64,000 bases of DNA. Source: Sphagnum compactum. Its lineage: Eukaryota > Bryophyta > Sphagnopsida > Sphagnales. Positions 11,644-24,356 of the stretch are shown piece after piece. The DNA is taken from contig OZ234494.1 of assembly GCA_965153455.1 (NCBI GenBank), positions 18,662,001-18,726,000 on the forward strand, read 5' to 3'. The first letter of the stretch is position 1. Every line of letters begins with the position of its first letter. The position numbers and the translations under genes were made by a program. The notes beneath the pieces were generated by a model that did not search any database, had not been told where the DNA came from, and was given only the letters and a program-made list of their open reading frames with translations.

Positions 11644-14600
11644 ATGACGACGGCTATGGCTCCTTCCGACCATGCAAGCAGTTTACAGTCTCATGGGTAC
11701 ATAGGAGTTTCAGCTGGAGCTAGCTCTAGTCCCAGCAGGCGAAGCACATTCCTCATGGCTCCTGCGTCCTCACCAGCAATGCCGCCCTTGTACTCCAGGC
11801 CGCAGCTGGTGTCGGATTCCAACAACAAGTTCACGGTTGAGGACTCAGGAGTCCCATCATCATCACCACCATCATCATCATCATCCTCATCATCGTTTGC
11901 GAAGACAATATTGAGTCACGGAAACACCCCGGCGTCTGCGTCTTGTGCAGTCTGGCAGAGCTTGACGTCCGAGATGATGCCTTCGTGCTTCAATGCACCG
12001 GGGTCCGAGACAGTTTCCAATATTGATGGAATTCGCGGGTCAGCAGCTGCATTGTTAGATCATTCTCCTTCTCTCCGCAATTTCGATTCCCACAACAACA
12101 ACAACAGGCCTTGCAGCGCGTTTCAAAACCCTCAGGGATCATCTTCTTCTCCCGCGGAGCTTCTGAGTAGCACCAGCTCCGCAATGGGATTCGGAGCCTG
12201 GCCGCAAAGAATGCCATCTGACTCAAATGCCATGTACTTCCAGGCGTCTTCGATGGCAGACTCCATGAATCCCATTTCAGTAGCTACAGTTCCTCCAGCT
12301 GCTGCATTGCAAGAAGGCCGGGCTGCAGGCCTTGTGAACACTTCCCATCATGGTTTGGCAACGAACTTCTCATCAGATCCAGGGTTTGTGGAGCGAGCTG
12401 CTATGAAATTCTCTTCCTTGAACAGCAATACAAACTCCTCCTCCCTGCAGCAGACTCCGTACTACACCACATGCATGGGCTCAAGCGGCCCTGCAGATTC
12501 CAGAGTGAAACCTGCTTGCGGTGGGAGATCGATAGCAGCAGCAGCAGGCGATGCAAATGTGAAGAAGCTCTCTAGATCTTCTTCCAGTTGCTGTTTGACG
12601 AGATTCAGTGCGCCGGTAGAATCGAAGTCGATGAGACAAAGTCCTGCAGATGAGACCAAGTCTCAGGCTGTATTGCGCGATGACAAGAACAAGCTAGACC
12701 AGGCAGCTCATGGAGTGGGAGATGACACTAGTGTGACAATCTCGATGCAGGAAGCCTTTGAAGGAGCAACAGAAATTGGTACAAGAGAAGGACAATCTGA
12801 TCAGGTACTTCTTCTTCACTGATCGTACCGCAAAGAAGTCTGTACTTCATGATTTTTGTTTCTCGCAACACGTAAGTCTGGCAGACGTCTGCCTTCTTCT
12901 TCAAGAATCACATCTGCGGCAATTTGATCATGACAAACTTTAGTTTCATCATCATTGGCAGCGGTCTGCTGCTGCTCTTCATGGCACTGAGGAGACGAGA
13001 CTCAAGCGTCAGAGAAGCGGCGGGGAGTCTATCAGCATTGGAAGGGAAGAAGATGCCAAGAGTCTAACGACGACAGATCATCGATCCTTCAACGAGAAGA
13101 CTTCAGACAATGCTGCAGCAGAAGAAGCTGATTTCAGTCCCGCCGGCGGCTTCTTGTCGAGGAAAGAATCGAGTTCCAAACCCCGGCCCGATCCGCCTAA
13201 GCAAGACTACATTCATGTGCGCGCAAGAAGGGGCCAAGCCACCGACAGCCATAGCCTCGCCGAGAGGGTAAGAAGAAACCGGCTCTGCCTTTCGAGAATT
13301 GATCAAGCCTCTCCATTGTCCCGTCTCTGAGGGCTGCACCGGACGTCATGCTTCTTTCTTCTTCGCCCGCTTCTCTGTTCCAATGTTTGGTGCTTTGGCC
13401 GCTTGCTGCATCCGAGATCCTGGAGCTCTGAACACGAGGCTTATTTTGTAGTCGACGTCCAGTCGCGATGGGTTCATTCTTCGTATTTTTCGTGCATTTG
13501 CAGTTCTTCCGGAGGAGGCTAACTGTGCGTTTTGCTAACAGGTTCGCCGAGAAAAGATAAGCGAGCGTATGAAGTTTCTTCAAGATCTTGTGCCAGGCTG
13601 CAACAAGGTGTGGAACAACACAAGTCTTGCTCCGCCATGGCTGTGTCTGCTACACTAGTCAAGATCATCCTAGTGTTTTCTTCTGCTTCCTCTCAATCTC
13701 TTCACAACGATGTAGTAAATGCTCTTGAACACTACTGCCGCTTTCAGGCTTCTTAGACTCCTTCCCTCTTCAAGCAAGCAAATGGAAAGAGGATTACAAG
13801 TCTGCTCATCGTGAACACTCGATGACTCCATATGATTGTTTTTCTTGATGCTTCAGATCACAGGAAAGGCCGTGATGCTCGACGAGATCATCAATTATGT
13901 GCAGTCTCTTCAACGACAAGTTGAGGTAATATTCAGAGATCTCATCTCTCTCTCTTGTTAAACATTCTTCGTTTTGCACTCGAGCACTGTGGACAATGTT
14001 GTTCTCCAGGGAATCGCAATGCTCTAGACGATAATACTTCTTCTATAGCAATACTTCTTGAACAAGACTCTCTGTTGGATAGATCTGTCCAGAGAAATAA
14101 CCCGCTCGCGTGGTTTCGAGTCTTTTGTGCAGTTTTTGTCCATGAAACTGGCATCCGTGAACCCCCGATTTGCCTTCGACGACGATCATTTTCTCGCTAA
14201 AGAGGTACACAGAAGATCTCACGAGTGGAAGGAAGTCTTGTCTTGTGTTTTCTCAGAAGGCAGCCAACTTCCTTCTCACAAGACTTGTTGAGAGAAGAAA
14301 AGAATGCAGATTCCATTCTGAGATTTGGATTTCTCGTGTTCCGTGCTCGCTGCAGAATTTGCAGTCATCACATGCATCAACTGCACCGATGTTGATGATG
14401 ATGATGATGGACCGCCCTGACTCCACCACTGTGTTGTCATATGGGCATCATCAACGACCGCAGGAGCAGCAGCAGCAGCAACACCACGTCCACAATCTGC
14501 AACAGCCGGTTCCAGGAACTTCGACGAGCGCTGCCGCAGCAATGAGTGCGCCTTTGTTGTTCTCAGGCTTGGATGCTTTTGGAGACAATCTCCCGCAGGT

Positions 14601-14657
14601 AAATAAAAAATGCAAGCTTAAGAAGAATTTGTCACTTGACAGGAGAACTGCGCAAAT

Positions 14658-14695
<38 letters not shown>

Positions 14696-15017
14696 CCTCT
14701 CTTCATGGCAGTGAAGTGTCTTCTTCTTTACAGTTAGATTCATACAGCAAAATTCCTCACAGTTTGTATTGAGTCAACAAACTGTGCAGTTGTCAAGTGC
14801 ATGGGACGGAGGAGAGCTGCAGAGCTTGGTGCACACAGACTCTTTGCAATGCAGGCTGAATGCCTGCTGTCTCCCACAAGAATTGCATTGTACTGCTCCT
14901 CTTTCTTCACTAATGACATATGTCCCTTTCTCATGCCCCTTTCTTAGAGGAGAACTTCCCTTATTGAACTTTGAGTCCAGTCTATGCAAATGTGCAACAG
15001 GAGTATTGTGTTCTTGA
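11644..15017 (+). CDS. bHLH transcription factor, subgroup XII (CIB/BEE/BPE-like), 7 coding exons
   Basis: Proposed exons are 11644-12804, 12962-13267, 13542-13607, 13857-13925, 14133-14204, 14365-14598 and 14748-15017, all phase 0, encoding about 725 residues. Exon 1 (residues 1-387) is Ser/Ala/Asn-rich and low complexity. The bHLH spans about residues 480-535: basic-region His484, Glu488 and Arg492 form the H-x3-E-x3-R pattern for E/G-box binding, helix 1 contains [16 protein letters not shown], then [18 protein letters not shown]. The following [11 protein letters not shown] is diagnostic of the CIB-type subgroup. Short exons of 66, 69 and 72 nt fit the family's usual gene structure. The C-terminus holds a Gln-rich stretch and the conserved-looking [10 protein letters not shown]. 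The ATG at 11644 is the first in frame after a stop at 11602. It is expected to be a nuclear DNA-binding regulator; target genes cannot be told from sequence. The acceptor of the last exon is the least certain part. Confidence 0.92.
14661..14690. repeat. (CT)n tract in bHLH intron 6
   Basis: A 30-bp CT run lies within the last intron of the bHLH gene, about 45-60 bp before two candidate 3' splice sites (AG ending at 14733 and 14747). It may contribute to the polypyrimidine tract, so length variation could influence which acceptor is used. That last point is speculation. Confidence 0.85.
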
Positions 15018-16320
15018 AGGACTTTTTGGCTGCAATCGTGGACATAGTGATTCTGAAGAGCAACAGGGTACTGATGATGAATCAGGTCAAATGCCAACAA
15101 CAGGCCAGATGAAGGTGGAGCTATGAGGACACATTGAGAATGTCCAAGAAATCAAGTGATGCTGTTTGCCAATGCCAACAAACACTCCACCAAGTGGAGA
15201 AGATGTGATGATCTCTCTCTTCATCACCTCATTCACTTCAACATCAGAACACCCAATTGTGTTCTCCTAGAGAAAGACTCTGCAAACAATGGTTGATGGA
15301 GCATTAGTAGACACATGTACAAGAGCATACAAGATCATCATTGCTGGTGATGATATAGGAGAAACATTCAGGGGGAAAAAAAGAGAGCCTGGTTCTCAAT
15401 GGAGGCTCATCTTAAATTGAAATTGCCTTCAAGAAGTTTGCACACACCCACCATTGCTCCGATGATATGTATACTCTTTACAAGCAGAGGCAGCAGCAGT
15501 GAGGAGGAAGAACAAGCACCCAAATAACTAGACTGACAGAAGACTACAAACAAACCATGGAGACAAGTGATCTTTTATCTATCCTGGGGACCACCATCAC
15601 CATCCTCACAGGTGCAATGCCTTGCTTCCTTGCTGTAGCTTCTGTGTTTTCAGGAATTCATTCATATTCTTACAAACTGCAGGGGCTTGGATTCATGTCT
15701 CAGAGTTCAAAATCCAATTTGTTGAGGGTGTTTTGAATGCCAATTTGATCTACTCCTTCTCATAAGCCCCCAGAGAAGTTGGATTGCATACTCTTACTCA
15801 TGTTAGGCATAGAAACAGTTGATCAAACCTTTAGAGGTCATGTATAGGGGAAGAAGAACCTGGCCACCCACCATATGCTATCACCACAGCGTGGTGTTGT
15901 GCAGCCTTGGAAAACTAGTCCAGGGTGTAAAGGGTTAAGGTTCCTCCTTCCTTCATTTGCCACCCAATTCTGACCAACACAAAATTCTTCTTTGAGCACA
16001 CAAAAAAAACCACCTTACATTTGGAGTAGTGTATCTTATGAAAACATTTGATTTTGAGCAGCAGAATTAGCTTGGCTGCTGCTCACTCTAGACAGGCTAA
16101 CACATATTGCTTGTTAGGAACAACATATATTCAAATTGTTGTTTGATTTTACTTGTTACGTCACTCATCTTACGAAAGCACTTTGAGAGTGATTCATATA
16201 ATTTGGTTTTATGTGATGATAGATAGAGTCAGGGAGTTAGTTATCCAGCTCAATTATTATCTTCTACTTGCTTTTTGCATTCATCGTCAATGACAATATG
16301 CATATTTAAGGCACTATAGT
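15018..16320. other. bHLH 3' flank, no further gene recognised
   Basis: The moderately GC sequence just after the bHLH stop probably includes the 3' UTR, but no unique polyadenylation signal stands out. A 59-codon ATG frame at 15557-15736 is hydrophobic in its first half but has no supporting context. Nothing else is recognised. Confidence 0.5.
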
Positions 16321-16329
16321 TTAAACACA

Positions 16330-16800
16330 ATGGCTTGTCAGCATAATTCGTGTATCACTTTTGTGTCATTTGAAGGTCATTTGAACATCGCCTTTCATAG
16401 ACAATTCTTCAACACATTGGTTTGTTGACATAGTCTTTGTATTTGCTTTCAATGTCATTTGAAGGCTTTGCTTGGCCACCGTTCATAGACAATGGGCTTG
16501 TCAACATAATCCTTTGTATTTCTTTTGTGTGCTTTGGAGCTTTCTCTTGCCCACCTCTCACAAACGCTTTTTGTATTGCTTTTGTGCCATTTGAAAGTTT
16601 CTCTTGGTCACCTTTCATAGACACTTCTTCAACATGGTGGCTTGTTCATAGAATACTCATATCACGTCTTTGTCAACATAATCCTTGTATTGCTTTTGTG
16701 TCATTTGGAAATTTCTTTGCCCACTTTTCACATTTGATTTTATCATTTGAAAGTTTCTATTGGCCACTTCTCACAAATGCTTTGCTTCAATTCAATGACC
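16330..16800. repeat. Degenerate tandem/interspersed repeat
   Basis: Phrases such as CTTGTCAACATAATCCTTGTAT, TTTTGTGTCATTTGAA and CACCTTTCATAGACA recur several times at irregular spacing, roughly 90-220 bp apart. Open frames on both strands are a by-product. It looks like an old, scrambled satellite-like array. Confidence 0.6.
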
Positions 16801-16859
16801 ATAACCTAGACCAAAGAAAATATCTTTTGGCAAAATGTAGTAATCTATGGTTATGATGA

Positions 16860-19800
16860 AATGACTATCACCTTTCGTGAGATCATAATTCTTCCTTGGA
16901 AAAAAAAACTAGCAAAAAGAGGAAAATAGCATGTAATCGACGAAAGAAGGCTTCAAAAAGTCATTGGTTTTGGTGTAAACACATTAACACTTGTACACAA
17001 CACCAAATTACAAGCATATAGATGTATACAAATATGAGATTATAGAGTATTCTCCACAACACCACATTGAAAGTAATGGAAAATTCCAAGTAAACATTAG
17101 TAAGGACTTTGGACTTATGTGGAGTGAATGATGATCCAAGTAAAGTACACAACACAAGTACAAGAAATTTTGGATGGTATCTAACCAAGCATGTTGAATG
17201 TTTTTGTCGTCTTGGATTAGGGTTTAATGTTTAAGCTTTTTTTTTTTTTCCACTCAAAAGAATCAACCAACAAGTAATTGTGTCACATCATGATGCCTAT
17301 TTACAAGAGGAAAATTTTTCTTAAATATGTTAAGGTCTTCTTAGCTAGCTAGCAAATGATTTTATAAGAATGGAAAATGAACATTATTGAAAACATAGTT
17401 GTTTAATTTTCCCTGACTCATTAATTAAGGCTCTACTATTAAAACAATGAGAAAGTGAAATTGCAATTTTTTCAAAAATTCGAAAAGTTCCATCCCAAAT
17501 ATTTCACCCATGCAAATAGGCAAACTTCATGTCTTACTACATTTGAATGTGATGCACAACTAGTTGTGTTATTGCTATAACCTTGACTTGGACTATTTCC
17601 AATTTCATTTGACAGTTTAACAAACTAGTACAAACCAATATTGTATAGTTGGAAAGCACATTTATCATTGTTTAGGAACTTCCAAATCTACAATGCTCCG
17701 AAAAAAATCCATGCATTGTGTCCTTGTAAAATAAGCTTTTTGGTTTCAACTACTCCCCAAATGCAAAAGCTTTACCTCTAGTGAAATGTTGGGGTAGAGC
17801 TAATTCATGTATAAGAAAGTGCTAGGCCTTATGTTTATAACTATCTCGTGAACCTATCAAACGTATAGACTTGAATGATTTTGCAAAGAAATTAGCTTGC
17901 CCTTGTCCAATCAAAGAGTTTTAATGAAAAAATTTCATTTATTAACTTCTAGCTACCATTTTTCTTTTAAGTTGATTTGTGCAAAATCTAGGGGATCAAT
18001 TTTGTGGAATGTCCAAAGATTTGACATCTAGCACAAACTTGTGCATTCAAAACATATATCTTCTTGCAAATCTTGCAAACAAAAGTTGTAAAGGTACAAT
18101 ATTTGAACTATGACACTTTGCAAAGCTAGAGACCCCGTTTAATGCCATGAACATTTTGCTATCTCCTTAGCAACAAAGTTCATTATGTTAGTAGCAAAGT
18201 TCACTACATGGTGATCTATTAAAGGTGCACATTCACACAATAAAGTTAAAAGTGTTTTTTTTTCTAATTGGCACATGAAAACCAACATTAAGAAAAAATA
18301 ATTTCCAAAATATGTCACAATACAAACTATGAATTAAGATTGACGCTCAAACATCTTTTAAACTTTAAGTTGTAGAGTGTACATGCAAAATTTCATTATC
18401 ATTGTCGATATTGACAACAATTGTAATGTGAGAATGGAGTACACATATATCAACTTGCTACATATAATAAACCATGGATTAACTCAATGAGAGCACCTTG
18501 GCCTTTCCCTTTCAAGTTCATCTACAAAATTTAGATGATAGAATTTTTTGGGAGGATGCCTACTATTGTTGTGAGGAATGATATATATTATAAATGAAAA
18601 CACTCCACTTACTTTCTCCAATATGCCATCACCAATATGATAAAGGTAAAAACCAACATCATTTAAATGCACAATGATAAGACTTAATAATTAAGGCATA
18701 CAATTTAGTTAAAAATTTGTTATAAACAATATCCACATAAGGCTCAAAATTAAGTTGTAGGTAAAGCACCTCCCAAAAATTAATTTAATGCAAGTTGCAA
18801 CTTGAGCTTTGTAGTCATTGAAATTAAGAAAATGATTTTTTATTAGTCCTAATTAAACATTTAATTATTCTTGTCTTATAGTCAAAGACTTGTATTATTG
18901 TATTTGTTTGTCATATATGCAAAATGTAATACTTGATGATATTTTTTATTAATATGCACTCTTTGGCTTAACCTTCAGTTATCATTCAATATTAGAGAAT
19001 GCATGGTCATATTCTCGAGTACTATTATTTTGACATTTCATATATTCAAATTTTAACATATGTGCCATTAAAAACCCTGATGAAAAAAGAGTTGAACACC
19101 AATTGAAGATTTGAGATTGAAATTGCTTAAAATTAATCTCTTTGGAGTGCATTACCTCAAACTAACAAGCAACAAGTTACATTCATTTAAGTCAATAAAC
19201 CTTTCCTAGGGAGTAAGGCCATAAGAAAAACTATGAATTTCTTCATTTCTTTTTCATTTTTTTTGCTTGAATAAGGTGCAAACAATATTTGTTTCACTTA
19301 GTCCCATCCCATTAAACTTAGTAGGAAAATAGAATTGTTGGGATTTTATAGTAATATTGACAAGTTGTTATTTATGTCTTGCACCATATTTCCACAAAAT
19401 AAAACAAGCACTTGGTGCTTAAGGTAGGAAATATTCAAGTTGTATGTTAGATCAATCTCTTGAAGAGCCACAATTTGCTTTAGTTTCACAGAAATAATAT
19501 ACAATGCAATATTTTATATATGTTTAAAGACAAAATATAATATGTAAAATATATGGTAATGGACATATGAAATTGGGAATTCCACTGTTTCAAAGGTGGA
19601 GATTTTATGCTGAAATCCCATTTTATTACCTTGAAAGTGAAACCCTAGAAAACTTGTTTGCTACAACGTCCTATTTTTCTCCTTTTATTTTAATTTGTTT
19701 TCTTTGCTGGAATAGTCATCTTCTCTTTTTGTCCTAGTTTTTGTGTGTGCCAACAGTAGCAAAATTGTAAGCAATTTCAATGCATAGTCCCTTAGCTAGA

Positions 19801-21954
19801 CAATTATGAATGAGCTTACGTTCTAAAGTTATTACAAAGCTCATCCCTTCCTCTCTTATATATTTTCAAGAGACATAAACAAGATTGGTTGTGGATAGTG
19901 GGTCCAAGTAAAAACACCAATACCCTTCAGGTTGAGAACTCTTCTTGAAGTTGTGAAAGGGGATGATTCAACTGGGAAGCTTCTAAGGATCCAAGCAGTC
20001 CTTGCTTCCTTGATATGCCTTAGGTGAATGGAGAAACATGAACAAATTGGTGGAACTTGAATGAGTTCCTCTTTGCCTGTTTACGATCCATCTTGTTGAT
20101 GGTGTGTAGATGCAAAACTAGGAGATCTAGAAAGTGACGGTATTACATTTTGATCAAGATAACAACCAAACATTTCTATAGAGACACCTTGGGTATTCAT
20201 TAATCCACTCAATGTTTTGTGTGGGATTCTCAGGATGGGCACAGGTGAGGAATCAATCTTGACTTGAAGTCTATCTCTTTCAAATCTCATGTTCCAAGAT
20301 TGATTACACCAACTAGAGTGAGTGTTTATGGTATTGGACAAGAAAGAAGTGGAGTATTAACAACTTTCCTTGACTCTCACCTTCCCTTGTTTGAGTTTAT
20401 GACACACCTACCTGAACAATATGAGAGTAGAGGTCCTTCAATGCACGTGTTAAAGTAATAGCACAGCATAAAATTTTGTTGTTGGGATTGCTAATTGCTA
20501 CCTCTGAATCCACATGTTGATTCCATCTCCAAGAAAATAAGTGTGGATTTGTTGCACTCATACTGAGTTCTAAACCCTAATTTGGGGCTACACCACAAAG
20601 ATCTCAAACTGGTTACTCTTCTTACATTCCATTAAAGATGACAATTTAATATACAAATTTAACCACAATTTCCCAAGTGACATAACTGGCGATCTTGCTA
20701 AAACGAAAGCAATAGCTTCTTCATTGCTTTAGGTGTTTGCAACCACCTTTGACCAGTGATGTATACATATGAGTTCACCAAACTCATAAACACAACTTGG
20801 ATTTTAGCTGCATAGCAATAGGGACTTGCTGATGAAACTGGGAACTTCTCAGACAGTTCTGTTTACACATGATTGTATGATATGTATACAATTCCATCAT
20901 GGAAAATTCTTGCAAGTTGAACCCAAACTGAGTAAAAGGACTAGGTTAGCAGCAAGAGGGTGATGGTTACTGGAAATTGAAAAATCGTGTGCACGACAAG
21001 AGTATTTCTGCTAACCAGACATAACCAACCATAGTGACAATTGAGATGCCCTCTTTTCATCTGAAAAACCACATGGTCATGAATTCAAACTCACATGCCC
21101 AATCTTTCCTCCAGAAGCGAGTTCTACACACAGTGAGCAGTCTGATTTTGCATCAGCACAGGGAGAGTGTATTGCCACATTCCTATTGCTGCCATCTTCA
21201 TAATATGATCCAATAGTGTGCATCATCTTCAAAAATCAAACATTCATTTGAGAAATTGCAGAATTGGATTGCTCCCTGATGCACATTACTCAAATTGCAG
21301 CTGATGCTACTGTGTTTTACAAACACCCAAGTTTAGTTCATTCACAGTTTTCTCAACTTGCTCTTAGCTGCATGGTGATGGTGAAGCAACAAACAAGTGA
21401 GGAGACATGCAACCAGATGGGAGCTGAAGAAACAATAATAGCCTGTTTTCCTGCTAGTGTCAGAGAGCTTCATCTGGGTTATTCATCTCAACAACAATCC
21501 AGCTTTTCCTGCTCAGAGAATTAGCAGTCATGATAAGCTTGGTTCAAATGCTTAGTGTAATTTGATGGAATGTAGGATCAGTAGTGTCACACATAATTTG
21601 CCAAAGGCAGAAGCTGACCAAAAGCATTCAAAATCCAGAGTACATGTCTATAAAATGTCACGAAAATTCAAAAAACTCATTGGGTAAGTTGCCTTTTATG
21701 ATGACCAAGCACTACTGATCTACAACTACTCTACTTATTTTATGATATGTTTTGTCCACTCTAGGTAGGTTCATATTGAGAACCCATTTGAAAATTTGTC
21801 ATTTGTTTCCTATTTGTTTCCTTCCTCTCATGACCATTTCTTCCTCAATGGAATACTTTTGTGTTGTGGTCACTGGCTTTGCTACTCCCTCAGGACAAGA
21901 GAGGTGAGATTCACAAGTTCAACCTCAAATCCCACATTAAAATTATGTACAAGT
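16860..21954. other. Gene-free AT-rich stretch
   Basis: No gene, RNA or mobile element was recognised. From about 19.9 kb onward composition becomes more balanced and open frames are slightly longer, for example near 20.08-20.46 kb, but none matches a family I know and none has clear splice sites. The part just before 21955 should contain the SPX 3' UTR. Confidence 0.5.
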
Positions 21955-24356
21955 TTACTGCTTTACCTCAACAGGGGTGATTGTTCTCAAAGCCATTCCA
22001 ACCTGAAAGCCCTTCTCACCTTCACCCACCTTAATGGGTGGAAGAGAAAAGATGCTGCATGTTGAGCTTCCTTGTCGAATATCCTGGATTGTGCGTAAGG
22101 CCATAATCGTGCTGCGATAAATCGTCTCTACAGCCTCACCTGGATTGAAAGACCGGTCAAAATTGGTGGTGGTTGAGAGCTGTGCAGAGGGGGAGGAGGA
22201 CTCTGGAGTAGTGCTGCTACCTTGCACCGAGAGTAGGACTTCTTCCAGCGAGGATGGCAAGAGTGAGTGAAGGTTCCTCTCACATTCTCGCACCAGCTTT
22301 GAGAGCAGCTCAGTGGTGAAAAACGGCTGTAGCAGCACACTTTGAATAAAGGGCATTCGCAACACTGCCCCAGTGCGCTTGTCATGTTTCTTCAAAATCT
22401 TCACTAGCCCTATATGCAAAAACACAATGCACAACTCAACCCTAATGTCCACATACAGAAGCACAAACTATGGTTCCAACAAAGGGTCAAAAAAAGAGCT
22501 GCTGGGTTCTATGTCGCTTGAAGCGTGTAAACACCTAGAGAAATCTCCACAACAGCGATTTGCAGTCATAACCTTACAAGAGACGTGTCAGACCATCACC
22601 TTCATCATGAACAGTATTGACAAGCTGGACTACCCACTGACTTCATCAGCTCCCAGCAATGGGTGAAGATATAAAGTACATAATAAATCTGCCCAAAATC
22701 TGGACAAGCCATTCTGTAAAATCTCTGTCCTGAGTTTCTGTCACATTTCTCAGTTCCTGTTGCATTTCTGGAAGCAAGGGGAAGACTCAGTCATGAAGTT
22801 GGCCTAGAACTCAAGAGATAGAGCTAATCACCTACCTGTATAATTCAGGGAGCTGTAGTTCTCCAGCAGAACCATCTCACCGTGGAATGTGACAATGTCT
22901 CTGAGAATCGTTAAAAGTTCATCATCCCCAGTTGACTCAGAAGGATCTCCCTTCATTGCTGCCTTCTCTTTCTTCACTGTCTCTATTCTGTCTTTCAGTT
23001 CCTGCATCAAGATAACACAACACATGCACCTGTGTAACATAAGCACTGAGCTCTCTCTTCACTCACTCAAAAAAGAGAAAACAAAACCTTAAACACAATG
23101 TAAAGCAGCATCCTGACATGAGTGGCTCGGCAGCAGCATTGATGATGGAGATAGGTCAAGGGTCTTACACTCTTCTCAAGAAGAAGAAGAAGAAGAAGCT
23201 CTCTGTCAAGCTGCTATTGGATTGCATATTGTATTTCAACAAGATGCTCCAGGCACAAGCCTTGTAAAATGAAGCAGGCAACACTACTAATTTCTTGACA
23301 GTAGAATGCATCTCATTACCTTTAGCAGCAACAATTGAGAACAGGGTTTCTATCTTTGCACAAAACCCTAGATTTGCAGTGGCTAAGGTTGCAAAAAACA
23401 AAGGTCCTTGAGCTCAAATGGGTCATATGGATGCTGTAAAAACAAAAGGCCTTCGAGCACAAAATCAAGTAGATAAAGCAAAGAAGAAGACATCACAGTG
23501 AAGATTCTTCTTCACCAGCAACAACCCAATAGAAAGAAAAGCTTGAACAAGATGCTCCAGGCCACAGCCATGTGAAACAAAGCAGGCAACACTACTGAAT
23601 TCTTGATAAAAGAATGCATCTCATTACCTTCAGCAGCAAAAATTGAGAACAGGGTTTCTATCTTTGCATAAAACCCTAGGGTTGCAAAAAAACGAAGGTA
23701 TTTGAGCTTAAATGGGTCATATGGATGATGTAAAAAAAAGGGCCTTGGGGCACAATTTCAAGTAAATAGGCTAAGAAGAGGACATCACAGTGAAGCTTTT
23801 GAATAGAAAGAAAGTTTACCTGAAGCCTGATGACATACTCTTCTTCTTTCTCAATGAAGAAAATGTTGAATTTGTTGAGCTCATTGTTGAGGAGGCGAAT
23901 GAAATCCATCTCTGATGACATCAAGGCAGCTTCGTTGTTCTCCAATAATCCTCCTGGCCTCTTGTTCTGAAGCTGCTGCTGCTGCTTCTTCTTCTTAGGC
24001 TCTATGTCAACCCCACCTGCAAAGGTCCTCTTGATCTTTTTGGCCCGAGCCTCCTGGAGCATGGCTTCTTGAACAGCGGCTGGTCCTCCTGCTTCACTCC
24101 CTCTCCGAAGCTCCTGGTCAACAGCATCCACGGCTGAAGCAGCAGCTGGTGCTGCAGAAGAAGGCAGACGACAGATGGCGACACCACCATCTCCTCTGGA
24201 AGGGCTGCTTGAAGCATCAAAGGCAGCTTCAGTGAAACAATCAGGAGCTGCAATGAGTTTCAAGCGTTTCTTGAGTTGTTTGTAAGACAAGAACTTGTCT
24301 CTCCACTCTGGGATCGTCTCCTGGATCTGGCTCTGCAACCGCTTGCCAAACTTCAT
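21955..24356 (-). CDS. SPX-domain protein (phosphate / inositol pyrophosphate sensor), 3 exons
   Basis: Exons on the minus strand are 24356-23820 (phase 0), 23001-22836 (phase 1) and 22409-21955, giving 385 residues. The start [18 protein letters not shown] is the family signature. Tyr25 and Lys29 in SYKQLKK, plus Lys238/241/242/245 in [13 protein letters not shown], keep the spacing of the inositol-pyrophosphate binding surface known for AtSPX1. The SPX fold is completed by [20 protein letters not shown] and the ELKDRI helix. There is no EXS, MFS or RING domain, so it is a stand-alone SPX protein, which in plants sequesters PHR-type MYB factors when phosphate is sufficient. It is longer than typical SPX1/2 proteins of about 250-300 residues because of an Ala/Ser/Lys/Gln-rich insert at about residues 45-148. 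The C-terminal third is Ser-rich and ends soon after SLPPI, as in other members. Splice junctions restore the conserved frame exactly. Confidence 0.95.
23238..23815 (-). repeat. Tandem duplication inside SPX intron 1, about 308-bp period
   Basis: AACAAGATGCTCC starts a unit at 23238 and again at 23546. Both units contain AGAATGCATCTCATTACCTT, GAGAACAGGGTTTCTATCTT, AAATGGGTCATATGG and GACATCACAGTGAAG in the same order. The second unit runs up to the exon 1 donor at 23819. Several substitutions and small indels separate the copies, so the duplication is not recent. Confidence 0.9.

Noticed and set aside
15557-15736. Small ATG frame of 59 codons with a hydrophobic stretch, downstream of the bHLH gene
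   Set aside because: There is no homology I recognise, and its position in the likely 3' UTR or flank makes chance more likely.
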